Source: Persicaria tinctoria (Eukaryota; Streptophyta; Magnoliopsida; Caryophyllales; Polygonaceae). From it: 64,000 nucleotides of DNA. Position numbers and translations under genes: made by a program. The stretch is taken from the NCBI GenBank assembly GCA_037127255.1, contig JBANSL010000008.1, positions 2,504,896 through 2,568,895 on the forward strand, given 5' to 3'. A model generated the notes under the pieces. The model was not told the origin of the DNA and made no database searches. It was given only the letters and a program-made list of their open reading frames with translations. Each line of letters opens with the position of its first letter. Position 1 is the stretch's first letter. Shown in pieces: positions 47,901 to 56,437 of this stretch.

Positions 47901-48473
47901 CAATGAAGCATGATAACAATATTCCTATCTTAACATAATCACCTAACCCGGGTTTTTTTGTCCAGATCTATGGGGAGATGAATGATCAAATCACAAATGT
48001 AGTAGTATCCATGGTACATTCTTAATGAAATTAATTAACCCAACTTATTACAAAAGCTCAAACTTAATCCATTGATAAACACTTTGATTTTTATTTTATG
48101 GTATATGCAAGATTGGGGATGGAAGGAAGGGAAACGAAATCGATGAGAAGCTATTGAAGGAAGTCTTGGAGATGTACAAAGACATGGCGGAAAGCTCAAC
48201 CGAACACTCGCATTATACCAAGGAGTTGGAGGAAGCCATTTTGAGAGATGCTGTGGATTTCTACTCCAACAAGATTTCATCTAATGAGAATTATACCCAA
48301 ATGGTGATCACTTAATATTATAACTTGTCCTTTCATATCTCAACACTGATTCTGAATCCGAATCAGATTTAACTTGAGAGAGCAATGTGAAGCAGGTGAG
48401 TGAATGGTTGGAAGGGGAGAGGAGGCGGGTGAGTTCATACTTGCCGGAGAAAACACAAGACGAGTTAATTTAG
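41927..48473 (+). CDS. Short cullin-1-like protein, N-terminal cullin repeats only, gene split by a Copia element
   Basis: Coding exons 41927-42072, 42322-42409, 42505-42699, 47966-48013, 48112-48303 and 48396-48473 give 248 residues with closed phases. The product aligns with the start of CUL1: a helical N-terminus (SFEEAWPTLQQAFNNLISI), LVYEACRNN, then VRSWSNYKIVTRWFSRYMNYLERYYVPK, equivalent to the Skp1/F-box-adaptor-binding first cullin repeat. It ends near cullin repeat 2, so the RBX1-binding and neddylation domain is absent. If made, it could bind an adaptor without recruiting the E2 (inference). Arabidopsis also has short cullin-like genes. The final TAG sits directly before a GT, where a CAG|GT exon end would be expected. 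A further in-frame exon is possible at 48592-48651 (VIERELLDKR onward). The third intron holds a complete Copia element whose duplication starts 4 bp after the GT donor begins. Confidence 0.8.
42704..42708. repeat. Target-site duplication of Copia element, left copy
   Basis: GAATG here matches GAATG at 47887-47891. It abuts the TA at the start of the 5' LTR. Confidence 0.85.
42709..42955 (+). repeat. 5' LTR of Copia element
   Basis: This is 247 bp, apparently identical to the 3' LTR. It contains a TATA box (TATATATA at 42809-42816), placing transcription start about 30 bases downstream, and ends TTTGTTA directly before the primer-binding site. Confidence 0.93.
42809..42816 (+). promoter_or_regulatory. 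TATA box in 5' LTR
   Basis: TATATATA followed by GAGG in the middle of the LTR is the only good TATA element there. The same motif is in the 3' LTR and could drive transcription into cullin-like exons 4-6. Confidence 0.6.
42956..42967 (+). other. Primer-binding site (initiator Met tRNA)
   Basis: TGGTATCAGAGC immediately follows the 5' LTR and is the standard plant Copia primer-binding site complementary to the 3' end of initiator-Met tRNA. Confidence 0.9.
43024..47631 (+). CDS. Copia Gag-Pol polyprotein, apparently intact
   Basis: The frame is 1,535 residues with no internal stop. In order: Gag (residues ~30-260) with a CCHC knuckle CNYCKERGHTKDTC at 315-328; aspartic protease with DSGASDH starting at D446; GAG-pre-integrase HHCC zinc motif (H593, H598, C620, C623); integrase with the catalytic triad D650, D713, E749 (D-35-E spacing); Copia reverse transcriptase from about 1030 with YVDDM at 1217; and RNase H near 1385-1460 (SDADWG, SSAESEY). 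Gag and Pol are in one frame, the usual plant Copia arrangement. Every catalytic motif looked for is present, so the copy may be autonomous. The leader between primer-binding site and ATG is 56 bases. Confidence 0.95.
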   Translation: MANAGNNDDGNQGGVGSSGGTPGGRNFGANHADPLFLSNSDHPGMQLVAAQFNGRNFHSWSRAVRMALGAKMKLGFINGKVEKPSEIEDDYDQWLRCDFMVTSWIINSMRPEIGENFMYVGSAKELWEEIRERFAESNAPLVYQLKKEISEIRQENMSVAEYYGKRKKAWDELLEIEPVPICKCGRMKMCSCAILKQFLEREATNQPMQFLMGLSDAYEGIRSSILAMDPLPTVNRAFHMVLQIERQKGITGGLSHNHEVLAARNFGNNGAGSSRGSYGGNQGNASSSVGQWNNSDQKKEYMKEQYRKAKLELFCNYCKERGHTKDTCFKLVGFPDWYNGPKKSQSDKVVATVQDMMLEDNPLTTEGGSGSQLNMQGPSLDMQGPSAAAPDAALINAVVSEVLRAFKGKAPMDPSSGDGTMNFTGMTTSFVSMQSRQTLNVTWIVDSGASDHIVCNKDMFIDMAPLVKPIVIGFPDGITQLVKYSGSVPMTSQVVLKDVLYMPTFKYNLMSVSKMVDNEKCLFVFSKWNCWLQDLSTKAVIASGNRVGGLYQFNGFGCLPGSVGARRVSRLPAADAVRGIVASVRSSLISLNHARLGHVSMSKMHLFEWAKGCIGNSFDCDVCQLAKFHKLPFQLSKSVASANFELIHMDVWGPYRERSICGARYFLTIVDDHSRSTWTILLRDKGQVPGVVTRFIAQIETQFGTRIKVIRSDNGSEFVNSSLGSVLADKGIVHQRSVPYVPQQNSRVERKHRHLIEMARAIRINAGLPMKFWGDCILGATHIINLLPSSVLSWKTPHEALFHKQPDYSHLRVIGCLCFAHIPKIHRSKLEASGRRCVFLGYPKGVKGYRFYDLENHEVFLSRDVVFREEEFPFRNDSKVSQSQSSLPSVRFDWDELDNRITNGHRYAPSTTDQIVDHPGYQIGEEGVPHSESQVAPGSSSVTPEARTPPANAQESSLPARRIVRPSRLQDFVCTNLPTRRAQQGSALSDSSDSPVFSVVNPTDLGHHSQEFVHSLYNVLSVVEPTSYSQAQKSQEWRAAMDKELDALESNHTWTLTQLPQGHHAIGCKWIYKVKFRADGSVERFKARLVAKGYNQIKDRDYKETFSPVAKFATVRILLAIASVRKWNLHQLDVNNAFLHGYLDEAVYMRVPPGYSKVVDGQVCKLNRSIYGLKQASRQWNFELTKHLTSLGFVQSRHDYSLFVFQKGSFMTVALVYVDDMLLTGNDEHTIKLVKQSLDKAFTIKDLGFARYFLGMEISRSPSGILLNQRKYIVDLLSNSAMINCKPSKFPMQRNLHLSIHDGDLLDDAESYRRLVGRLLYLTLTRPDIAFTVQQLTQFMSSPRAPHMRAALFLLRYLKGTVHGSLFYPSSSKLAIRAYSDADWGNCVDTSRSLSGYCVFLGDCLVSWKSKKQKTVSKSSAESEYRSLSAAGSEVEWVTGVLEDLQVARSLPIPLCCDNKSALQLAINPLYHERTKHIRMDCHCIRDLIQEGLLTTVFVPSLAQLADIFTKPLGASHHFDLSCKLGLVFHHTRPP
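47630..47639 (+). other. Polypurine tract of Copia element
   Basis: GAGGGGGGGA lies just before the 3' LTR and overlaps the stop codon region of the polyprotein. Confidence 0.85.
47640..47886 (+). repeat. 3' LTR of Copia element
   Basis: This is 247 bp, read as identical to the 5' LTR, and is followed by the second GAATG target duplication at 47887-47891. Confidence 0.93.
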
Positions 48474-48651
48474 GTTTAATTGTATTGTATATTATCTTAA
48501 TTAAGCTGAACTAATCAATTGATGGTTTAAATTTGTTGTTGCTTAATTAGATGCACTTGTTGTTGGTATGATTGTTTGATGGCAATGGCAGGTAATAGAA
48601 CGTGAATTGCTGGACAAAAGGGAGATAGGTAGCAATCAAGCTACGGCGTAG

Positions 48652-49267
48652 AGAGCGGTGGTTTGGGGTTAAACAATAAAATGTCATGAGATTGGAATTG
48701 GGAATAAATGGTTTTGATTTTGGCCGGTTGAAAGGATAATTTATTGTGATTTGGTTTTAAGTACGTTTTAACTGATTCAAATATTTTAAGGTTTTGTTTT
48801 GTAAGAAGTATGGCTGTCATATGAGTCGAGTAGTTTTAGCTCTAGCCCTCGTTCATTTACTAAATGAGTTGAGTATGTACACTTTTAAGCTCGATTCATA
48901 TTGAGACATGGTTTGACCCAAGCTTGAATAGTTTGAAATTTGTTAAATTTATTTATTTTATATATATATAAGACTTTTCGATCTATGCGTGAAGTAGTTA
49001 AAGCTTGACTCAAACTCATTTATTTACTAAATGAGCTGAGTATGAACATATTTTAAAGATCTAATCCAAATTTTAACTTGTTTCGAGCTCGATTCGTTTC
49101 TAAATGAACTCAACATGAATAACAAATGTTCAACCCATTCGACTCAAATAACAGAGGTAGGTTCTCACTCTATCAAATACTCGGACTTGTAACTTCATAT
49201 TGGTTAAATTATGTTAAACCCACCCCCAAAAAAAATTATCTTCCTTTGAATATTTTTTTCATTGTTA
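48652..49267. other. Region downstream of the cullin-like gene, no gene
   Basis: From about 48,820 to 49,120 there are repeated forms of GAGCTCGATTC and CTAAATGAGTTGAG, which suggest an old dispersed repeat. No ends could be defined. Confidence 0.4.
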
Positions 49268-49277
49268 TAAACAATTT

Positions 49278-50358
49278 GGGTAAATTCCTTTGGTGGTCCC
49301 TAACCTTTAAAGGTTAGCCACTATCGGTCCCTAACCTTTTTAAGTGTTACTTTTAGTCCCCAACTTTTTACATATTGCTACTATTTGGTCCCTAACCTTT
49401 TTAAGTGTTACTTTTAGTCCCTACACTTTTACATATTGCTACTATTTGGTCCCCCGTCTATTTTCTAGTTAAATTAAACGATAAAATTATTTAATTTTCT
49501 AAATAAATCCGAGAGAGATTAGAGAAGGGTTAGAGTTACAAGCAAGACCGTCCAATGAATTTTAGGGGCCCCGTTCAATATTACCCTAATCTTAAAATAT
49601 TTGTTTTTTTTTTCCGACTTGCTAATTATTAAAAAAATATTTTATGCGTAGTTTTTATCCTATTAAAAAAATGTGTCAACAAGTTAAGCATCTACTATTT
49701 TGATACGAATCTATATATATATCTATATCTATATTATACTTTAAATGGTAAACAATTTTGCCACATGTCCTATCCATGGTCAAAGTTATTTTTGGAAATA
49801 TTATTTACATAATATCATTTATTAAATGCATATTTTCTAATTATATTTTCTAAATGAAAAACTATTTTAGTTATTGGGAATTTGGGCTTCCTTATTAACT
49901 ATTTTTATTTTTTATTTTAATACAAACTCTAATTGTATTAGAGTATAATTTATTATATTTTAATATTTTCCACATATATATATTCAAAATTTTATTTGTA
50001 AATTATAACTTCACACAATGAATGAGTTTTTAATGTGAAAATACTATAACACACATCTATATGTATTGATACACAATCAAAAAGTTAAAATATATGACTT
50101 AAAATGTAATAGGAAGAAGTCCTATATTTTAAGATTCCCAATAAATGATATTATCGTTTAATTTAACTAGAAAATAGACGGGAGGACTAAATAGTAGCAA
50201 TATGTAAAAGTTTAGGGACTAAAAGTAACACTTAAAAAGGTTATGGACCAAATAGTAGTAATGGGTAAAAGGTTGGGGACTAAAAGTAACACTTAAAAGG
50301 GTTAGGGACCGATAGTGACTAACCCTTAAAGGTTAGGGACCACCAAAGGAATTTACCC
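49278..50358. mobile_element. Mutator-like non-autonomous element with ~210-bp terminal inverted repeats
   Basis: The termini begin GGGTAAATTCCTTTGGTGG and extend inward about 210 bp (49278-49490 and 50146-50358) as reverse complements. The 10-bp sequence TAAACAATTT flanks both ends (49268-49277 and 50359-50368). Long inverted repeats plus a 9-10 bp duplication fit a MULE-derived MITE. Each arm contains an internal tandem duplication of a unit of about 61 bp starting GGTCCCTAACC. The centre is AT-rich and non-coding. Confidence 0.85.
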
Positions 50359-50368
50359 TAAACAATTT

Positions 50369-53300
50369 AAAGCTTCTTACACACCCACGACTTGCAACAA
50401 AATGTAACTATGTACTCATTAAGCTTGTGATATTTTGTGAAATTTGTACACTAATGGGCCGGCCCACCTGCGCACACCTGAAAAGGCCCAAACCTTGAGA
50501 ATTACAAAACTGTTCATCATTTGATTTCTTATCTCAGAATATTCAATAGAAGCAATTCATAGTTACATATTTAATCCTTAAAAAATCAAAGAAAAAAAAC
50601 TCTACGGGATTTCATAATTCGATCAGTAAATTTAATAAAATTCCATCGAAAAGTATTATATATATTCTATATAGATTTCCTTTTATGTAAGTATGTAACA
50701 TGAATATAGTTATCAGTTTTAAATATTTTTCCCCCTACTTAAACATTTGTCATTAAGAAACCTCTCCTACCCATAAGGAGGAGTATAGTGGCTGGTTGAA
50801 ATTCAAGTTACAGAGTATTCACTTCCTTATGGAACTGATGAACGGTTTTTAGTCGCATAAACCGTATCAAAATAAAACTCAAACCTACAAACTAATATAG
50901 CAAGCAAGAAAGAGGTCGATCCCACAGAGAAACAAGTATTTCTTAGCAATATGTATTTACCAATTAGTAGAAAGGGGGGTTTTGGTTGATTGAGATTGAA
51001 AATAAAATAAAATAAACTATAAACAGATTGATGCAAAAACAATTTAGAGAATGTCGCTCTACCTACAATTATCCACTTTATTTAGTTGAATTGATATTGT
51101 AACTTCCTCATGTCCTCTTGAGATCTTCATGTAAGCTTCTTCGATCAACTAGACATTCTCATCCAATGCGTTATCAACCCATGTCTCATCCTCGGATCCA
51201 CAATTAGCTGAAATAATCAATAAAAACGTGTAGATTCCGACTCCACTAGCATAGAGAGCAAATATGCAAATTGTACTTAATCCATTCATGAAATGCATCT
51301 TAACTAAGCTAAATGCAACCTATTATGCCTACCTAAATGAATGCTATCAGGAACATATTTGCAAAGTGAACTAAACCACATGTTTATAAAAAATTATAAC
51401 ATATGAGAACCAATTTATAGATATCGAAACGAAACGGGTTAAAAATACTCTAAGCATTTTTAACACTTGTAAACTCTTGACCTCTTATTTGTTTTCAAAT
51501 AAGGAAATGTAATTATTAACCTTATGTTCTCTTCCAGAAAAATTAAAATTTTTAATAATTAAAATTATTGAAGGTTTTAATGTTACATATAAAATTTGAT
51601 TCATTTTCCGTATATTCCTTTATACTCAAAGAAACAATGCCTGAGTTTATTAAGACTATTAGTTTAGGAATAAAAGGGCATATTTTATAATTGTTGTAAA
51701 AAAAGGATGATTTTTAAGAAGAAATGATTATGGGATTCAAAAGTTTGGGAAAAAATTCCAATTGTGATTAATTGGCCACTTTATTTCTTTAATTTCCTCA
51801 ACTTTACCCTTAAATTAGTGGGGTTTTGCCGGCCCGGTTGACTGAGACTGACACTATGTATGCATCAAATATTAAAGCATATGCACGTGCGCTTCAAATG
51901 CACTTATTCAAACAACAAAACCCAGTCAATCTATTTGCCTAACCCCCAACACTATAAAGTTAGCTTAATCATATGAATTTTGAAAATGTCTTCAATTTTA
52001 TTTTCTTTATTTTTTCCTCTTTTTCATTTGGAAAAGATTTAAAATACCAAGTAAATTGAGAAGTCGAAAAATAGATCGATAGCTTGATCATCACGATACA
52101 GCCGAAAACAACAACAACAATAATAAAATAAAATAAAACAAGAAACAAAATTTGAAAAAAAGAAGAAGTTAGGCTAAATAGCGTGAACTAATGTACATTA
52201 AGACAGATCGATATATATATCGAGGGAAACTCAAAGATGGGCAGCGTATACATCGTTTTCCCGACTGGCAAATGGATAGCAGAACCCTCCTTATGAAATA
52301 AAATTTTCTTTAGTTTTACATCACCACACACTCCGGCACGAAATCAGAAAATAAAATTTAGGTGGGCTAGATAGACTAAAATTTTCATATATTCATAATT
52401 TTCATTAAAACTCTTATTATAATAAAAATACATGATTTTTTTATATTAATTTTCCTTATTTTTTTTATTTTTAAATGGGGCGGGTTTAGAGGCTGAAATT
52501 AGGTGACAGATATTCATTTCACCTGCTCGACCTGCATTATTTTTGCGGATGAAAACCCACAAAAAACGGGTGACACAGATTATGCACGTGATGGATGAAG
52601 TGGGTGACGGGGCCGATATAGATGATAATTTTCACCCAATACCAATAAACACCCAATAAGGATCATTAACCCAATTGAATATCCAATTTTACATTTTTAT
52701 CCCTTACAAAAAAAAACCTAAATAACTGTCTTTTGACTCTTTTCTTTTGCTCCAACCGTTTATTGAGTTAAATCAATTTATTTTGAATGTCGTTGTTAAT
52801 ATGACAGGATGATGAAGATGATCCCCATCTTAGCCTCACATATTGAAGATATATTTTATTTAGAATATGTATTTTCCTTATATTATCGAATTAATTTATA
52901 AGTTATACATTTTTCATGTATTGTTGAAATACTATAATGGGTTTGTAAGACATATTTTTATTTAATGTTTCAAATTAAAAATTATTGATAAGACTTATTG
53001 GATATCCAATAATCATCCGCATATAACCTGCTCACCCGCACAGATTGGATGCGGATGAAGGGTTTGCGGGTAATGGAGCGGATCAAGTGAAGATTAAAAC
53101 CCGCGGAACGGGTGTTGAAATTGAATGATGATTTTTACCCAATATATACCCACCCGATTTCCACCCATGCGCGCGGGTTGGAGTAGACCTCAGTCCGACC
53201 TTAGTTATGTGTCTCACACACTCCCTTTTAATTAGTTTATTTAACTCTAGGTTTGAAATTGTCCAATCTATAATATACACGTAGTATTATATCTTATGAA

Positions 53301-53660
53301 AATTTTGTCTAATTAACATATAGTGTCCTAAAATTAACACACATATTGATTGAGTAATTATATATAATGTCCTATAATTAATTAACACACATATGCATGG
53401 ACAAAACTAATTAATTAATTGATATAAATATAAATATTATTAATTAAATAGGACGAGCACATTCACAACCTTGCATGCATGCATTCTTCATAGCAATTCC
53501 TTTGGCTTTTACACACAAAGAAGACAAAAGAAGCACATACAATTTCACCATAACCGCACATAAAATAATAAAAAACCCTAAAATGTAATCTCTAATAACT
53601 TGCAGAGCAAGGAAGCCTCCACAAACGCCGAAACTAAGCGGATCCCCGACCCGATCCGCT
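50369..53660. other. Gene-poor region, AT-rich
   Basis: No supported gene. Around 52,490-53,180 there are recurring GCGGGT/ACCCGC-type words at both edges of a ~700-bp stretch, suggesting a decayed transposon, but clean termini were not found. Confidence 0.4.
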
Positions 53661-54611
53661 TTAAAAAAGCGGGTATCCGAAATCACCACCACTTGAAGAT
53701 GAAACATATTGTTGATCATAAGGAAATGCAACGCCACACTCATACATGTCCACCATTGGATCCCAAGATCCCATAGGCTCCTCCTTGATCAAGGAGGCGG
53801 CGGCGGGGTCGAATCCGTCGACAAAGGGGACACCGAAACCGGGGTCCCCACACCCCTTTAGCCCTAACTCCATGCCCATCATGTCACTTGGTAGAAACAA
53901 ATCATTGGTGGAATAAGCATAGCCACTCATCGAGCTATCAACAATGGTACTACGATCGGAGCTCGATTTTGGGGACGAATCTGGGGGTGGCCTGAGGCAG
54001 CTCTCAGGCACAATGCAGCCCAAGTAGCCGGAGTTAGGGGATGAATCAGAGCTGCTGGAGAAGATGAAATCTTGGGTCTGATCAGGAGCTGAGATGGAGG
54101 ACTCGTAGCTCGACGTGTCGGTGTCCGATTGGACGACGACACTAGGGCAGATTTGGGGCTTGGGAGGAGGGATTGGGGTGGTGGGTTGGATGAACTGTTG
54201 GGGAGGGAATAGGGTTTGGAGATCAAAGGGGGTGAGGAGGGAGTGGAAGTTGGTGGTGGGGTCCGCATAGATGAAGTTGGTCCTAGCTTGGGTGCCCTTC
54301 ATGGATAGGGCAGCCCTATCATAGGCTAGGGCAGCTTCATGGGCAGTGTCAAAGGTGCCCAACCAGTGCCTCTCCTTGGTGGTTGGGTCCCTGATCTCGG
54401 CGGCATACCGGCCCCAGGGCCGCCGTCGGACACCGAGGAACCGCCCCGGCTCCGCCTGCTTGCGCCGCCCCCGACGCTCGCTCGGCTGCGAGACGGCGGT
54501 GTTCCTTTGGAGGATTAAGGGGAAGTCCATCCCCAATCCCATCACCATTTCAGCTGTTGTGGTTGTGGCTGCAGATGCACACCCAATTTCAGAGGCTTTT
54601 TTAAGAGACAT
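53661..54611 (-). CDS. PUCHI: AP2/ERF transcription factor, PUCHI/LEAFY PETIOLE-like (ERF group VIII)
   Basis: This intronless protein has 316 residues from the Met chosen ([10 protein letters not shown]). The open frame continues upstream for 78 residues, but those are low-complexity leader. The single AP2 domain runs from [19 protein letters not shown] to [21 protein letters not shown], roughly residues 55-114, with the ERF-type [16 protein letters not shown]. That block is typical of the PUCHI/BD1/FZP and LEP clade. The rest is Ser/Pro-rich with an acidic C-terminus ([18 protein letters not shown]), likely regulatory. The family acts in floral meristem identity and lateral-root primordia (family knowledge). 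Exact orthology between PUCHI and LEP is not proven here. A MITE lies 286 bp upstream of the ATG, and a TTGACC-rich foldback element about 590 bp upstream. Confidence 0.85.
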   Translation of the reverse strand: MSLKKASEIGCASAATTTTAEMVMGLGMDFPLILQRNTAVSQPSERRGRRKQAEPGRFLGVRRRPWGRYAAEIRDPTTKERHWLGTFDTAHEAALAYDRAALSMKGTQARTNFIYADPTTNFHSLLTPFDLQTLFPPQQFIQPTTPIPPPKPQICPSVVVQSDTDTSSYESSISAPDQTQDFIFSSSSDSSPNSGYLGCIVPESCLRPPPDSSPKSSSDRSTIVDSSMSGYAYSTNDLFLPSDMMGMELGLKGCGDPGFGVPFVDGFDPAAASLIKEEPMGSWDPMVDMYECGVAFPYDQQYVSSSSGGDFGYPLF

Positions 54612-54896
54612 TTTAAGGTAGTGTTTGGTTGTTTTTGAGGGTTTTTGTGATTGAAGGGGAATGGGTGGGTTTGGAGGCCCTTTTAAAGACAAAGATTGAT
54701 GTGGTGATTGATCATGATGAATGATGAATGAGAGAGGGAGAGGGTTTGGGGGAGGATAAAGGGACAAATTGCAGATGTCATATTCATTGGAAGACCAAAC
54801 CCTTATTGACTTTTCCCACCCACTTTCAAAAGTTTTGCATTTCATTCTCTATAATAATTAGTCATCCTCAAAATATAATATTTTAGTTATTTTATA

Positions 54897-55118
54897 CTCC
54901 CTCCGTCCTAAAATACATGGCTTTTTAGGCTTTGAACTTTTGTCAAAAATAAATGAGCTTTTAGGTTGATAGGATAATAATTACCCCTAAAAAAGTGTAA
55001 TAGTAGGTAAATTTTAAGAGTTATCCCCTCTATAATAATAATGAAATTTAAATATAAATAGACTTCCTTAATTAATGTGCAAAGGTCTAAAAGACCATGT
55101 ATTTTAGGACGGAGGGAG
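54897..55118. mobile_element. Stowaway-like MITE in ERF promoter
   Basis: Terminal inverted repeats begin CTCCCTCCGTCCTAAAATAC, with TA at both ends (54895-54896 and 55119-55120). It is 222 bp. It is close enough to the ERF start to be part of its promoter. Confidence 0.92.
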
Positions 55119-55203
55119 TAAATTCTAACAAAATTATTATACCCTAATTTATTATATTATTTTTTTACTTTATCGAAAAATACAAAACTAACAATATTAA
55201 TAT

Positions 55204-56172
55204 GGGCGATTTTGGTACATGACCTTTTTTAAATATCCAATTAATCACCTAGCCCATAAATCAATTTAATTAGTTTGCCCTAGCCCTTTCCCAATTGGGT
55301 GGGTTGGTCAATGGTCAACGTTGGCCGTTGACCGGTCAACGTTGACCAACCCATTTTGATGCCAACTTTTTTTTTTTTTTGATGCCAACTTTTTTTTGAT
55401 GCCAACTTTTTTTTTTTTTAGTGATGCCATATTTTACCGTTTTGATGCCAAAATTTTACTATATTTTATTTTCACTTTGATGCCACTTTTTTATGTCAAT
55501 TTTTTTATAATATTTTTTTTTATCGTGATGCCATATTTTTGATGATATTTTTTCAAAGTAGTATTTTTGATGACATTTTTTTCTTTAATGTGATACAAAT
55601 TTTTCAAAATGGCATCAATGGTCAACGTGACATTAGAGTAAACAAAAAATGTCATCAAAGTTTAAAAAAAGTGTCATCCAATAATTTAATTAGAAAAGTG
55701 GCATCAGATTGAAAATAAAATGTAATAAAATTTTGACATCAAAACGGTAAAATATGACATCACAAAAAATGTCATCAATGTTTTAAAAAAGTGGCATTAA
55801 AAAAAAGTCATCCAATCATTTCATTAGAAAAGTGACAATAAGGTGACAATATTTTGATTCCACGTTTTAATCTCTTATGCCATCAATTATATAAAATTGT
55901 CACCACAAAATGTTGGCATCAAAACGGTAAAATATGCCATCACAAAAAAAAAAAAAAGTTGGCATCAAAAAAAAAAAAAAAAAGTTGGCATCAAAAAAAA
56001 AAAAAAAAAAGTTGGCATCAAAATGGGTTGACCGGTCAACGTTCAACGTTGACCGGTCAAGAGGGCTAAGCAATCTAAAAAAACAATTAATGGGCTAAGC
56101 ATACTAAAAAAACAATTAATGAGCCTATCTAGCTAACCAAATATGCTAAAAGGGCTTTTTCACCAAATTCCC
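55204..56172. mobile_element. Foldback (long inverted repeat) transposon with W-box-like clusters
   Basis: The left arm begins GGGCGATTTTGGTACATGACC and the right arm ends with a related reverse complement (TTCACCAAATTCCC). The arms of about 250-400 bp mirror each other: a TTGACC/GGTCAA cluster, runs of GATGCCAAC plus poly-T, then GATGCCAT...CCGTTTTGATGCC. Palindromic ATTAATAT lies outside both ends, but the target duplication is unclear. It is probably Mutator-like or foldback class. Non-coding. Confidence 0.7.
55369..55420. repeat. GATGCCAAC(T)n tandem repeat, left arm
   Basis: GATGCCAAC followed by T-runs repeats here. The mirror copies GTTGGCATC(A)n occupy 55935-56020 in the other arm, with A-runs of 12-18. 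Confidence 0.75.
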
Positions 56173-56361
56173 TTTTATTAATATTGTGTTTTTTAGGGTA
56201 AATTGTGGAAACAAATGTTTTAGGCCATTTATTTGCTAAATATTACGTATCATTTGCCAAAAAGTTGTATTTAATCATGCTTTACTTATGTTTTTGTTTT
56301 TATTCATTATTAAGACGTTAATAAAGTGTGTGAAAATTCATGTAACCTTCACTAATAAAAG

Positions 56362-56365
<4 letters not shown>

Positions 56366-56432
<67 letters not shown>
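56366..56432. repeat. (AT)n microsatellite
   Basis: A pure AT run of about 33 units in gene-free DNA. Confidence 0.95.

Positions 56433-56437
<5 letters not shown>

Noticed and set aside
52490..53180. Candidate hAT-type element with GCGGGT words at both edges
   Set aside because: No clean terminal inverted repeats or 8-bp duplication could be found.
54612..54845. N-terminal extension of the ERF frame (78 residues)
   Set aside because: The extension is Pro/His/Ser-rich leader. The Met at 54611 gives a normal start for this family.
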